From: Deltaproteobacteria bacterium
Lineage (GTDB): Bacteria; Desulfobacterota; GWC2-55-46
Length of the DNA stretch: 64,000 nt
Direction: 5' to 3'
Assembly: GCA_016219015.1 (NCBI GenBank)
Contig: JACRCL010000017.1
Span: forward strand, 1-64,000
Shown: positions 1 through 8,781 of the stretch, one piece after another
How the letters are laid out: the number at the start of each line of letters is the position of its first letter
Numbering within the stretch: position 1 is the first letter of the stretch
Program-made: the position numbers and the translations under genes
Notes under the pieces: model-generated
Databases searched by the model: none
Told to the model about the DNA's origin: nothing
Seen by the model: only the letters and a program-made list of their open reading frames with translations

Positions 1-427
<427 letters not shown>

Positions 428-483
428 AAACTTACATTCTGGGTTTTAAAAGGTTGACAGGTTTGACTTGACTTGCTATTTAG

Positions 484-496
484 TTTTCAAAGAGCA
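484..496 (-). promoter_or_regulatory. boxA antitermination element of the rRNA leader
   Basis: On the minus strand the leader contains TGCTCTTTGAAAA, a close match to the bacterial boxA (TGCTCTTTAACA), about 60 nt before the 16S 5' end. boxA in the nascent transcript recruits NusB/NusE and prevents premature Rho-dependent termination of rRNA. Confidence 0.7.
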
Positions 497-532
497 GAGA
501 TAATTAATCTTAACGCAGACTTATCTATTTTA

Positions 533-561
533 ATAATAACACCCTATTAAAACAGTGTCAA
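533..561 (-). promoter_or_regulatory. rRNA promoter P2 (sigma-70)
   Basis: On the minus strand TTGACA (complement of 556-561) is separated by 17 bp from TATTAT (complement of 533-538). This is a near-consensus promoter directly upstream of boxA and the 16S gene. Confidence 0.75.
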
Positions 562-603
562 GCTGATTCGTGAGTAGCCTGACAATCCGCAGCAAGATTT
601 GCT

Positions 604-631
604 ATTATATCTATTTAAAAGAGCGTGTCAA
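604..631 (-). promoter_or_regulatory. rRNA promoter P1 (sigma-70)
   Basis: On the minus strand a perfect TTGACA (complement of 626-631) lies 16 bp from a perfect TATAAT (complement of 604-609). An A/T-rich stretch upstream (632-660) could act as an UP element. With P2 it makes the tandem promoter arrangement typical of rRNA operons. It lies about 105 bp after the tyrS stop codon. Confidence 0.8.
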
Positions 632-735
632 GAAAAAATTACCGGGAGGCCAAAAAAAACTTACACAGCCCGGACAGGCCGCATTCTCAGAAATCCCTCG
701 GCAAGACAGTTATTATATAAGTTCCACAGATTATG

Positions 736-1935
736 TCAAGCGAAATTAACGCGCTTGAAAAACCTTTTTCCGACCTGGAGGAGGAAGGCCCTTCCGGCGT
801 CCATTTCTTCCTTGCTGTTCGTGACCTTTTTGCCGTCTACCTTTACCCCGCCCTGCTCGATAAGCCTTATCGCCTCAGAGGTTGATTTGGCAAGGCCAGC
901 GCCCACTATGACCCTGGCTATCCAGACGCTGCCGCCTTCGGCCTTGATCGTGACCTCTTCGACGTCTTCCGGCACCTCGCGCTTCGCGAAGACGTTTTTG
1001 AACTCGTCCCTGGCCTTCTCCGCCTTCTCCCTCCCGCAGAAGCGTTCGGTGAGCTCGAAGGCAAGGGCCTCCTTCGCGTCCCTCGGGTGTGTCTTGCCGG
1101 AGGCTATCGCCTCCACCGTGTCTTTGGGGGCGTCGCTAAGGAGCTCGTAGTAGCGCAGCATAAGGGTATCGGAAATGCTCATCACCTTGCCGAATATCTG
1201 GCCCGGCGGCTCGGTTATGCCTATGTAGTTGCCGTAGGACTTGCTCATCTTCTGCACGCCGTCCGTGCCTTCGAGGAGCGGCATGGTTATGACCACCTGC
1301 GGCTCCTGTCCCATCTCCCTCTGAAGCTCCCTTCCCACAAGGAGGTTGAAGAGCTGGTCCGTGCCGCCGAGCTCCACGTCGGATTTCAGCACCACGGAGT
1401 CATAACCCTGTATAAGGGGGTAGAGGAACTCGTGTATGGCTATGGGCCTTCCTTCCTGGTACCTTTTATGGAAGTCGTCCCGCTCGAGCATCCGAGCCAC
1501 GGTATACTTCGAGGCGAGGCTTATCATGTCCGTGGAGGTAAGACGCTCCATCCACTCGCTGTTGAAGACGACCTCGGTCTTTTTCTCGTCGAGTATCTTG
1601 AAGACCTGAGAGGTGTACGTCCTCGCGTTGGCGAGCACATCGTCCTTGGTGAGGGGCTTGCGGGTCTCGGACTTGCCCGTAGGGTCGCCTATCATGCCCG
1701 TGAAGTCCCCTATAAGGAGGAGTATGTGGTGGCCGAGGTCCTGGAAGTGCTTGAGCTTCTGTATGAGGACGGAGTGGCCGAGGTGCAGGTCGGGGGCCGT
1801 CGGGTCGAACCCGGCCTTTACGCGGAGCGGTTTGCCCTTGGCGGCCGCGGTCATGAGCTTCCTTGAAAGCTCGCTCTCGGTTATTAACCCGGCCGTCCCG
1901 CGCTTTATTATATCGAGCTGTTTTTTCGGGTCCAT
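736..1935 (-). CDS. tyrS: Tyrosine--tRNA ligase
   Basis: Class I aminoacyl-tRNA synthetase that activates tyrosine with ATP and charges tRNA-Tyr in the cytoplasm. The 399-residue protein has the HIGH-type signature as HLGH at residues 51-54 within a Rossmann-fold catalytic domain, the second signature KMSKS at 229-233, and an RNA-binding S4-like domain from about residue 335 to the end. Length and motif spacing fit the TyrRZ-type bacterial enzymes. It is on the same strand as, and just upstream of, the rRNA promoters, with the next gene (ymdB) ending 135 bp upstream behind a terminator, so it is probably its own transcription unit. Nothing appears truncated or unusual. Confidence 0.97.
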   Translation of the reverse strand: MDPKKQLDIIKRGTAGLITESELSRKLMTAAAKGKPLRVKAGFDPTAPDLHLGHSVLIQKLKHFQDLGHHILLLIGDFTGMIGDPTGKSETRKPLTKDDVLANARTYTSQVFKILDEKKTEVVFNSEWMERLTSTDMISLASKYTVARMLERDDFHKRYQEGRPIAIHEFLYPLIQGYDSVVLKSDVELGGTDQLFNLLVGRELQREMGQEPQVVITMPLLEGTDGVQKMSKSYGNYIGITEPPGQIFGKVMSISDTLMLRYYELLSDAPKDTVEAIASGKTHPRDAKEALAFELTERFCGREKAEKARDEFKNVFAKREVPEDVEEVTIKAEGGSVWIARVIVGAGLAKSTSEAIRLIEQGGVKVDGKKVTNSKEEMDAGRAFLLQVGKRFFKRVNFA

Positions 1936-1989
1936 TCTAAGATGCTTCCCTTGCGTGTTGAAAAAGACTTTTCCTGGGCTTTTTCAGCT

Positions 1990-2016
1990 AAAAAAATAAG
2001 GCCTCTATCAAGGCCC
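1990..2016 (-). terminator. Rho-independent terminator after ymdB
   Basis: On the minus strand a GGCCT/AGGCC stem with a 6-nt loop is followed by TTATTTTTTT. It lies 55-80 bp beyond the ymdB stop codon and separates that gene from tyrS. Confidence 0.6.
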
Positions 2017-2070
2017 AAAAATTACCATAAGAGCAGTCCGAGTTAAAGAGAAAACTGGCGAGGGAAAGGC

Positions 2071-2874
2071 TCAGTCCTTGTCCTTGCCAAGGGGCGTCTT
2101 TATCCTTTCGATATGCGCGGCCCTGCCGTCGGACGAGACGGTCATGAAGACCCCCTGCAGTTCCACGCCCTTCGCGGCCACCTCAAACCTCACCGGCATC
2201 TGCGTCAGGAACCGCTCTATGATTATCTCTTTCCTCATGCCTATGACCGAATCCGTCGGCCCTGTCATGCCGGCGTCGGATATGAAGGCCGTCCCGTTCG
2301 GCAGCACCCTCTCGTCCGAGGTCTGGATGTGGGTATGTGTGCCTATGACGGCGCTTACCTTCCCGTCAAGGTAATACCCCATGGCGGCCTTCTCCGAGGT
2401 AGTCTCGGCGTGCATGTCCACGAATATTATCGGGGTCTCCCCGCTTATCCTCCTTACGGCCTCGGAGGCCGCGCGGAAGGGGCAGTCCAGTCCGTCCATG
2501 AAGACCCTGCCCATGAGGTTCACTACCCCCACCTTGGCCCCTGAAGGGCACTGGTAGACCGCTGAGCCGCTGCCCGGAGCGCCCTCCGGGTAGTTGGCGG
2601 GCCGGAGGAGCCTTTTCTCGGAGTTCAAATAATCGTATATCTCTTTTTTGTCCCAGATGTGGTTGCCGGAGGTGATAACGTCCACCTGGAGGGCCTTCAA
2701 TTCCTCGGCTATTTCGGGGGTGATGCCGAAGCCGCCGGCGGAGTTCTCGCCGTTGGCTATTATGAGGTCGGGTGAGTATCTGCCGACGAGGCCCGGAAGG
2801 AGTTCCCTTACGGCAATCCTGCCGGGCCTGCCGACTATATCGCCTATAAAAAGTATCTTTGTGAGTCCGCCCAT
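2071..2874 (-). CDS. ymdB: TIGR00282/YmdB-family metallophosphoesterase
   Basis: Calcineurin-like dinuclear-metal phosphoesterase of the YmdB family, which in Bacillus hydrolyses 2',3'-cyclic nucleotides and affects biofilm and sporulation decisions. Visible family motifs are the N-terminal ILFIGDIVGRPGR, IANGENSAGGFG, TSGNHIWDKKE and IGTHTHIQTSDER near the C-terminus, which supply the metal ligands (D, N, H). I set the start at the ATG ending at 2874, immediately before the GLTKILFIGD core. The frame is open for 28 further codons upstream, but that extension is Arg-rich and unlike the family. It lies 100 bp downstream of rny, a pairing also seen in Firmicutes, so a link to RNA turnover is plausible but inferred. 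Confidence 0.9.
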   Translation of the reverse strand: MGGLTKILFIGDIVGRPGRIAVRELLPGLVGRYSPDLIIANGENSAGGFGITPEIAEELKALQVDVITSGNHIWDKKEIYDYLNSEKRLLRPANYPEGAPGSGSAVYQCPSGAKVGVVNLMGRVFMDGLDCPFRAASEAVRRISGETPIIFVDMHAETTSEKAAMGYYLDGKVSAVIGTHTHIQTSDERVLPNGTAFISDAGMTGPTDSVIGMRKEIIIERFLTQMPVRFEVAAKGVELQGVFMTVSSDGRAAHIERIKTPLGKDKD

Positions 2875-2974
2875 GTACCCGTGACCGTAGTTGTTTTTCC
2901 GTGGCCGTATAAAGAAGATGAATATTAACGCAATCCGGCGGCCGCGGCGCGCAGTCACGGCTTTGCGGCTACGG

Positions 2975-4543
2975 CTATTTCGCGTAATCTATCGCCCTGG
3001 ACTCCCTTATTACCGTCACCTTTATCTGCCCCGGGTAGCTGAGCTCCTTCTCAATCTTGCGGGCTATGTCCTTTGAGAGCGCCACGGCCGCGTCGTCCGA
3101 TATGGCCTGGTTCTCGACTATGACCCTCACTTCCCTGCCCGCCTGAAGGGCGTAGGTCTTCTCGACGCCGGGGAAGCTCTTGGCTATCTTTTCGAGGTCG
3201 TCGAGCCTCTTCACATAGCTCTCGAGCATCTCCTTCCTCGCGCCCGGACGCGCCGCCGAGAGGGTATCGGCCGCCTGTACGAGTATGCCGAGGACTGAAT
3301 CCGGGCTGTCGTCGTGGTGCTGGCCTATCGCGGCCACTATCTTCGGGGACTCCCCGTATTTCTTCGCTATATCCGCGCCTATCGTGGCGTGCGGCCCTTC
3401 CACCTCGTGGTCCACGGCCTTGCCGATATCGTGGAGGAGCCCGGCCCTCCTCGCTATCTTCGTGGGCAGGCCCAGCTCAGAGGCCATTATGCCGCAGATG
3501 AAGGCCACTTCCATCGAATGCGAGTATACGTTCTGCGCGTAGCTCGTCCTGAACTTCAATCTCCCGATGAGCTTCTGTATCTCCTTGTGTATGCCGTGGA
3601 GGCCGGTGTCGAATATCGCCCTCTCTCCGGCCTCGTTTATGGCCTGCGCTATCTCGGTCTCGACCTTGGACACCACCTCTTCTATCCTCGATGGGTGTAT
3701 CCTGCCGTCGGTTATGAGCCTTTCAAGGGATATCTTGGCTATCTCGCGCCTGACGGGGTTATGGCCCGAAAGTATTACGGCCTCCGGGGTGTCGTCTATT
3801 ATTATGTCTATGCCGGTGGCGGCCTCTATCGCCCGTATGTTCCTGCCTTCCCTGCCTATGATCCTGCCCTTCATCTCGTCGTTGGGCAGGTTCACGACCG
3901 AGACGGTCCTTTCCGCGACGTACTCGCCCGAGTACCTCTGGATGGCGAGCGAGATTATCTCCTTGGCCTTCTTGTCCGCCTCGGCCTTGGTCTCCTCCTC
4001 TATCCTCTTAAGGAGTTTCCCGGACTCTAACTTCGCCTCGGCCTCCATGTTCTCAAGGAGCATCCTTTTCGCCTCTTCGCCCGAGAGGCCCGCGAGCGCT
4101 TCGAGCTTTGATTTCTGCTCGGTTATGACGGAGGCGGCCTCGGCCTCCATGTCCTTCACTTTTTTCTCCTGGGCGGCTACGGTCTTCTCCCTTTTCTGGA
4201 AATCGGCCTCTTTCCTGTCGATGGATTCGTACTTCTTGTCGAGGTTCTCCTCTTTCTGCTGGACCCTCTTCTCCAGCGCGCTCAGTTCCTTCCTTCTTTC
4301 GCGCGTTTCGCTCTCGAACTCGGTCCTGCCCTGCAGTATCATGTCCTTTGCCTGCAGGTCAGCGCTCTTCCTTGTATTTTCAGCCTCTTTTTTAGCCTCG
4401 GTTACGATGGATTCCGCGGTAACCCTGCCCGCCTCCATGTTCGCCTGGTCCACCCTTTTCCTGCTCACATAACCGATTACGACGCCTGCGAGGATTGAGA
4501 TGACCGCTATAAGAGCGATGATTAAGATAATCGATATTCCCAT
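2975..4543 (-). CDS. rny: Ribonuclease Y
   Basis: Membrane-anchored endoribonuclease that starts mRNA decay. The 522-residue protein shows the full family architecture: an N-terminal transmembrane helix (about residues 4-25), a long charged coiled coil (about 30-200), a KH RNA-binding domain with [15 protein letters not shown], and an HD hydrolase domain with [12 protein letters not shown] as metal-binding signature. Length matches the usual 510-520. RNase Y is found in Firmicutes, Desulfobacterota, Nitrospirota and others but not in Enterobacteria, which helps place the organism. It precedes ymdB on the same strand and follows the folate gene by about 60 bp, so the three could be cotranscribed. 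Confidence 0.97.
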   Translation of the reverse strand: MGISIILIIALIAVISILAGVVIGYVSRKRVDQANMEAGRVTAESIVTEAKKEAENTRKSADLQAKDMILQGRTEFESETRERRKELSALEKRVQQKEENLDKKYESIDRKEADFQKREKTVAAQEKKVKDMEAEAASVITEQKSKLEALAGLSGEEAKRMLLENMEAEAKLESGKLLKRIEEETKAEADKKAKEIISLAIQRYSGEYVAERTVSVVNLPNDEMKGRIIGREGRNIRAIEAATGIDIIIDDTPEAVILSGHNPVRREIAKISLERLITDGRIHPSRIEEVVSKVETEIAQAINEAGERAIFDTGLHGIHKEIQKLIGRLKFRTSYAQNVYSHSMEVAFICGIMASELGLPTKIARRAGLLHDIGKAVDHEVEGPHATIGADIAKKYGESPKIVAAIGQHHDDSPDSVLGILVQAADTLSAARPGARKEMLESYVKRLDDLEKIAKSFPGVEKTYALQAGREVRVIVENQAISDDAAVALSKDIARKIEKELSYPGQIKVTVIRESRAIDYAK

Positions 4544-4601
4544 GTCAACAACCCCTTTCTGCCTTTATTTAAATGGGCTGCGCAGCTGTGCACCCCGAAT
4601 T

Positions 4602-5192
4602 TTAATCCCCGCGGCCCTGTATCCTCAGGGTCCTTCTCTCAGTGACAATCGCCGAGACCTGCATGTCATGAGGCTCAGCGGGGATGTCCTCGCTTAAGAC
4701 CTGAAAACCGTAAGCGAGCGCGACAATGACGGACCTTACATTTTTGAGGAACTTGTCGTAGTAGCCTTTGCCGTAGCCTATCCTGCTGCCTTTCAGGTCA
4801 AACGCGACACCCGGCACGACAACGAGGTCGAAGGAGTCCGGCCCCACCTTCGCCTCCGCGCCCTCGCCAGGCTCCGGGACCTCGTACGAGCCCGGGGACA
4901 GGTCGCTCAGGCGGTTGACCCTGAAAAAGGCCAGCCGTCCCGCCCCCCTTACAACGCGGGGGTAGAAGACCTCCTTGCCGAGCCCGATCGCCGTCTGGAA
5001 TATCTCGTCCGTAAGCACCTCGTTCTGAAAACTCGAATAGAGGGCCAGCCTCCTGGACGGCCTGAAGAAGTCCGAGCCGAGGAACCTCTTCTGGACAAGG
5101 GAGCTCAAGCGGAAAACCTCCTCGAACGCCATCTTACGGCGCGCTTCGAGGAACTCGCCACGGAGGCGCTCCTTTTTCATAGACCTGTTCAT
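4602..5192 (-). CDS. 5-formyltetrahydrofolate cyclo-ligase
   Basis: Converts 5-formyl-THF to 5,10-methenyl-THF using ATP, returning the storage form of folate to one-carbon metabolism. The 196-residue protein carries the family signature GSRIGYGKGYYDKFL near residue 140 and an N-terminal basic segment (KKERLRGEFLEARRKM) that contacts the nucleotide. In Proteobacteria this gene (ygfA) lies next to zapA with the 6S RNA gene between them, and the same order is seen here on the same strand. The start at 5192 has only a weak ribosome-binding site; an in-frame ATG four codons later is an alternative. Confidence 0.93.
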   Translation of the reverse strand: MNRSMKKERLRGEFLEARRKMAFEEVFRLSSLVQKRFLGSDFFRPSRRLALYSSFQNEVLTDEIFQTAIGLGKEVFYPRVVRGAGRLAFFRVNRLSDLSPGSYEVPEPGEGAEAKVGPDSFDLVVVPGVAFDLKGSRIGYGKGYYDKFLKNVRSVIVALAYGFQVLSEDIPAEPHDMQVSAIVTERRTLRIQGRGD

Positions 5193-5339
5193 TAACCAAT
5201 TTTGGCTTGGAAGGAACCGCGGAAAAGCTATGGAAGACAGGGTAAAGCGGACTGGGTTTACGCCGGCAGAGCGCCGGTCATTAAGGCTCTATAATCCCTC
5301 TTTTGTTTTCTCATAAACTGAAAATTCTGCTAAAAGCTT

Positions 5340-5528
5340 ATATATCCAGCCTGTTACAGCCGCTCTTGTCGTCCCTTCCCCCGCCATGCCGTGTCTACGG
5401 TATGTTTGAACCTGTCGTAACAGGTGGGTGCCTTAATGTCTTACTTTCGGCTTTCCCGGCTATGGGGACATGCCGGCCGCAAGTCAGGGAAGGCTCCCTG
5501 GATTTAGAATGTTGGTTCTAAATATACC
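5340..5528 (-). ncRNA. ssrS: 6S RNA (probable)
   Basis: A gap of about 370 bp between zapA and the 5-formyl-THF cyclo-ligase gene, all on the minus strand, is the classic position of ssrS. The minus-strand sequence has no supported reading frame but has RNA-like structure: a 7-bp 5' hairpin (TTTAGAA/TTCTAAA), AATCCAG near the 5' end able to pair with CTGGATA near the 3' end, CTTCCC facing GGGAAG, and internal hairpins CCTGT/ACAGG and ACCGT/ACGG. The implied length of about 185 nt matches 6S RNA, which binds sigma-70 RNA polymerase in stationary phase. The call rests mainly on synteny, length and foldability; the ends are approximate. Confidence 0.6.
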
Positions 5529-5560
5529 CGCCGATCACAAACAAGGCAGGGGAAAGTTCT

Positions 5561-5833
5561 TTAAAACTCCAGTCTCCTGTCAATCAACTCGGTTAGCTCT
5601 TCGGATTTCCTTCCTAACCTTTCGAGTATCTCCTTTGTCTTGATTACTTCTCCGGTTATGTTTAAAGCGGCTAAAAGCGCCAGGTCCAGGGTAGAAACGG
5701 CCTTTGTCGTCTCCTTTACCTCCTCTATCTTAGTGTTTAGGTAGTTTTCAACAGCGCGTATGTACTCTTCGCCTTCTTCGCTTTTGACGACCAGCTTGTG
5801 GCCGTATATCTTAAGCTCCGCCACTTTTTTCAA
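5561..5833 (-). CDS. zapA: Cell division protein ZapA
   Basis: Small cytoplasmic protein that cross-links FtsZ protofilaments at the division ring. The product has the ZapA head (VAELKIYGHKLVVKSEEGEE) followed by a C-terminal helix expected to form the tetrameric coiled coil. I place the start at the TTG ending at 5833 (MKKVAELKIYG), because a Shine-Dalgarno TGAGG lies 5 nt upstream and overlaps the stop codon of the preceding gene. The frame is open a further 18 codons, which would overlap that gene. It is probably translationally coupled to the coiled-coil gene 7 bp upstream and precedes the 6S RNA gene. Confidence 0.88.
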   Translation of the reverse strand: MKKVAELKIYGHKLVVKSEEGEEYIRAVENYLNTKIEEVKETTKAVSTLDLALLAALNITGEVIKTKEILERLGRKSEELTELIDRRLEF

Positions 5834-5840
5834 CGCCGCC

Positions 5841-6071
5841 TCACTGGTCCTGCATAAGGCTGTCAAGCCTGGCAAGAAGGGTGTCAACCTTTTCTTTTAC
5901 CTGATGCCGCTCCCGGTCGACCTTTTTAACCTTTTCTTTAAGCTCCTCGATCTCCTGGTTCTTTGCCCGGACGGCGTTCAACAGGCCGTTGTTCTCGGCC
6001 TTTACCGCCTCATAGCTCCGGAGGAGCCGGCCAAGCCCTTTTTCGAGCTTGTCGAATTTATCAAGAGCCAT
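5841..6071 (-). CDS. ZapB-like coiled-coil protein
   Basis: A 76-residue protein that is almost entirely heptad-like and charged (KFDKLEKGLGRLLRSYEAV onward), predicted as one continuous coiled coil without membrane segments. Position directly before zapA suggests a ZapB-type division-ring partner that stacks between ZapA and the chromosome. Sequence resemblance alone cannot separate ZapB from other short coiled coils. The start at 6071 (MALDKFDKLEK) is supported by GGAGG 9 nt upstream; the frame extends 18 codons further without a better ribosome-binding site. Confidence 0.65.
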   Translation of the reverse strand: MALDKFDKLEKGLGRLLRSYEAVKAENNGLLNAVRAKNQEIEELKEKVKKVDRERHQVKEKVDTLLARLDSLMQDQ

Positions 6072-6238
6072 CAAAAAACGCCTCCGGTTCATATTTATAT
6101 TACTTTTTTCACGGTAAGAAGTCAAGGGTTAATAGCCTGAGGAGGATAGGGTTATTTACGGGAGTTGCGGCGGATATCACGACGCCGGACAAGGTCGGGT
6201 CCTTTATCGCCAACAGGTCGGAAAAAGTCCCCGAAACA

Positions 6239-6322
6239 GTCATTCTGAGGGAGCCGAAGGCGACGAAGAATCCCGTAACGCGCCGTTTCTTAGCCCCGAG
6301 ATCCTTCTTGCTCAGACTATGA
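6239..6322. repeat. Family-3 palindromic repeat, copy 1 (degenerate)
   Basis: Starts GTCATTCTGAGGGAGCCGAA and ends with a decayed form of the opposite arm (CTTGCTCAGACTATGA). It is the most diverged of the five copies, lying between the division genes and the glutamate synthase terminator. Confidence 0.7.
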
Positions 6323-6344
6323 AGCGCTCTGCAACCGGCTCAAT

Positions 6345-6374
6345 AAAAAAAGCCCCGCTCTTTGCGGGGCTTTT
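6345..6374 (-). terminator. Rho-independent terminator of the glutamate synthase operon
   Basis: On the minus strand a GC-rich AGCCCCGC/GCGGGGCT stem is followed by TTTTTTT, 70-100 bp after the gltB3 stop codon. A short T run on the other strand could allow bidirectional use. Confidence 0.85.
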
Positions 6375-6443
6375 CGGCATCTGGATATATTTTTCTCATC
6401 CTGCTTTAGCAGGGAGTCTTTTCAAAACCTCGTTTAAAGGCCT

Positions 6444-7181
6444 TTAATATGCGTACAGGTTCCCGTAAGGGCGGAGCGACACGGGCACGAGCTTCCTGAA
6501 CTTCTCCTTCATGATGTCTTCGAGCTTAAGATCGAGGTCCTTGCAGAACTCCGTGAGGGATTCCTTAAGCACCTTCTCGTCCTCGGCGTCAGGGTCCATT
6601 ATGCCGACCTCGGCGCCGCAGATATTTTTATCCACGTCTCCCCTTATGTATATGGCCCCGCCGTGCATGCCCGTGCCGAGGTAGTCACCGACAATGGGGA
6701 TGCCCGGCTTCCTGTTCAACCCCAAAAGTATCAGCACCCCTCCGGCCATGTACTCGCCGAAGAAGTCCCCGGCCGTGCCGCCGACGACTATGGTCGGGGC
6801 CTGCCTTTTCATGCCCTTCATGTGGATGCCGACCCTGTAGCCCACGTCCCCGAGTATGTGGAGCTTGCCGCCCCTCATCCCGTAGCCGAGCACGTCTCCG
6901 GCGTTGCCGTGGATGACGACCTTGCCGCTGTTCATCGTGTTGCTGATATTGTCCTGGGCGTTGGCCTTTACGATGAGGGTCGTGCCGTCCATGAAGGCGG
7001 CCATGTCGTTCCCGGGCACGCCCTCTATTATTATGGTGGCGTTGCCGCGGAGACCATCTCCTATGTAATACTGGCCGTTTACGTTCCTGACCCGTATCTC
7101 TTTCTGCCCGGCCGCTATCGCGTCCCGTATCTGGCGGTTCAAGTCCCTGTAGTAAACCCCCGCCGCGTTTATCTCGAACAT
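6444..7181 (-). CDS. Glutamate synthase GXGXG-domain subunit (archaeal-type, GltB3)
   Basis: A 245-residue stand-alone version of the C-terminal beta-helix (GXGXG) domain that in ordinary GltB braces the ammonia tunnel between the glutaminase and synthase domains. Repeated Gly-rich turns (GDGLRGNATIII, GYGMRGGKLHILGDVGYRVG, GGTAGDFFGEYMAGGVLILLG) are the family hallmark. It is the last gene of a five-gene operon, 35 bp after the FMN subunit. Splitting of glutamate synthase into three polypeptides (COG0067, COG0069, COG0070) is typical of archaea and some anaerobic bacteria. A ribosome-binding site (GAGGT) precedes the ATG at 7181. Confidence 0.9.
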   Translation of the reverse strand: MFEINAAGVYYRDLNRQIRDAIAAGQKEIRVRNVNGQYYIGDGLRGNATIIIEGVPGNDMAAFMDGTTLIVKANAQDNISNTMNSGKVVIHGNAGDVLGYGMRGGKLHILGDVGYRVGIHMKGMKRQAPTIVVGGTAGDFFGEYMAGGVLILLGLNRKPGIPIVGDYLGTGMHGGAIYIRGDVDKNICGAEVGIMDPDAEDEKVLKESLTEFCKDLDLKLEDIMKEKFRKLVPVSLRPYGNLYAY

Positions 7182-7216
7182 TTACCTCTCTCCTTTAACC
7201 GTTGCCTCCGGGTGGA

Positions 7217-8725
7217 CTACCTGCCCGCGGGCTTTACTCCGAGTATATCGAGGGTCTGGGCGTCGAGCCCGACCCCGCGGAGCCTTTCCCTGTTGCCCCT
7301 TAACGATTCTATGGCGTTTATCCCGAGCGCGCCGAGTATCTCCTTCAATTCGTGCTCCCACGCGTGTATGAGGTTTATGAGCCTCTCCGCGTAGACCTCC
7401 GGGTCGAGCCTTGCAGTAAGCTCGGGCCTCTGGGTCGTTATGCCCCAGGAGCAGTTGCCCGTATAGCACTTGCCGCACGTGGTGCAGCCCATGGTTATGA
7501 GGGCGGCCGTGGCTATCGCAACGGAGTCCGCGCCGAGCGCTATGGCCTTGGCCGCGTCCGCGCTCGACCTTATGCCGCCGGCGGCAACGATGGAGGCCTC
7601 GTTCCTTATGCCTTCCTGCCTGAGCCTGTCGTCCACGGCCGCTATGGCGTACTCTATCGGTATGCCGAGGTGGTCCCTTATGATCGACGGCGCGGCGCCG
7701 GTGCCGCCCCTGAAGCCGTCGAGGTAGACTATGTCCGCGCCCGCGCGCACTATGCCCGAGGCTATGGCCGCGACGTTATGGACGGCCGCTATCTTGACCG
7801 ACACGGGCTTGTAGTTCGTCGCCTCTTTTATCGCGTATATGAGCTGCCTTAAGTCCTCAATGGAGTAGATATCGTGCTGGGGGGCCGGCGAGAGCGCGTC
7901 CGTGCCCACCGGTATCATGCGCGCCCTGGCGACCTCGAGCGGTATCTTTTCACCCGGCAGGTGCCCGCCTATGCCGGGCTTCGCCCCCTGCCCTATCTTT
8001 ATCTCCACGGCCACGCCCGCGTTCAGGTAATCGGGGTTAACGCCGAACCTGCCGGAGGCGACCTGCACGATGATATTGTCCTTGTAAGGCAGAAGGTCCT
8101 CGTGTAGCCCGCCCTCGCCGGTGTTCATGAGGATGCCGCATTCCTTCGCGGCCATCGCGAGCACCTTCTGGGCATTGAGGCTTATCGAGCCGTAGGACAT
8201 GGGTGAGAATATGACCGGCAGGTCTATCTTTATCTGCGGCGGCATTTTGGTCTTTAATTTGAGCTTGCCGTCCTTGCCTTTTTCGACGTCGACGCTCGAC
8301 GGCTTCTTCCCGAGATAGGTCCGCAGCTCCATCGGCTCGCGGAGCGGGTCTATGGAGGGGTTGGTCACCTGGCACGCGTCTATGAGGAGGTTGTCGAAAA
8401 GGATGGTATAGGGCAGGTCGCTCCCCATGCCCGTAAGCGGGATGCCGCCCGTCTCGGCCTGCCTCTTTATGTTCCTTATGTTATTGTAGCCCCAGTAGGC
8501 GTTCTGCTTGAACCTCGTGGGGTTATCGACTATCTGTATCGCCTCTTCCGGGCAGTAGTGATAGCACCTCAGGCATTTTACGCACTTGGAGGTGTTTATG
8601 AGGACCTTATCACCGCCCCATGAGTATACGCCCCAGCCGCAGTTCTGTATGCAGCGCTTGCAGCGGATGCATTTGACCTGATCGATTGTCGCCAGATACT
8701 CAGGCGGCGCCAGATTCTTGAACAT
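7217..8725 (-). CDS. Glutamate synthase FMN/iron-sulfur central subunit (archaeal-type, GltB2)
   Basis: Synthase subunit that reductively aminates 2-oxoglutarate on FMN. The N-terminal 70 residues carry two 4Fe-4S ferredoxin motifs (CIRCKRCIQNC and CVKCLRCYHYC), absent from classical bacterial GltB. The rest is the FMN-binding TIM barrel with GEGGLHEDLL, VSVKIAAVHNV, DGFRGGTGAAP and a Cys cluster MGCTTCGKCYTGNC. Length about 500 fits archaeal-type GltB. The start is the ATG ending at 8725 with AGGAGG 5 nt upstream; the TTG one codon earlier is less likely. Built-in ferredoxin clusters mean electrons probably arrive from a ferredoxin or from the HdrBC-like partners encoded upstream rather than from a GltD subunit, which is not seen here. 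Confidence 0.93.
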   Translation of the reverse strand: MFKNLAPPEYLATIDQVKCIRCKRCIQNCGWGVYSWGGDKVLINTSKCVKCLRCYHYCPEEAIQIVDNPTRFKQNAYWGYNNIRNIKRQAETGGIPLTGMGSDLPYTILFDNLLIDACQVTNPSIDPLREPMELRTYLGKKPSSVDVEKGKDGKLKLKTKMPPQIKIDLPVIFSPMSYGSISLNAQKVLAMAAKECGILMNTGEGGLHEDLLPYKDNIIVQVASGRFGVNPDYLNAGVAVEIKIGQGAKPGIGGHLPGEKIPLEVARARMIPVGTDALSPAPQHDIYSIEDLRQLIYAIKEATNYKPVSVKIAAVHNVAAIASGIVRAGADIVYLDGFRGGTGAAPSIIRDHLGIPIEYAIAAVDDRLRQEGIRNEASIVAAGGIRSSADAAKAIALGADSVAIATAALITMGCTTCGKCYTGNCSWGITTQRPELTARLDPEVYAERLINLIHAWEHELKEILGALGINAIESLRGNRERLRGVGLDAQTLDILGVKPAGR

Positions 8726-8781
8726 CAATTCCTCCTACGTCGTATATAAATGCCGTGTCTACCGTTTGACGGACGGCAATT

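Noticed and set aside
5387-8763. A 13-nt match (ATGCCGTGTCTAC) between the 6S region and the gltB1-gltB2 spacer
   Set aside because: Only two copies, flanks differ, and one lies in a structured RNA; most likely chance.
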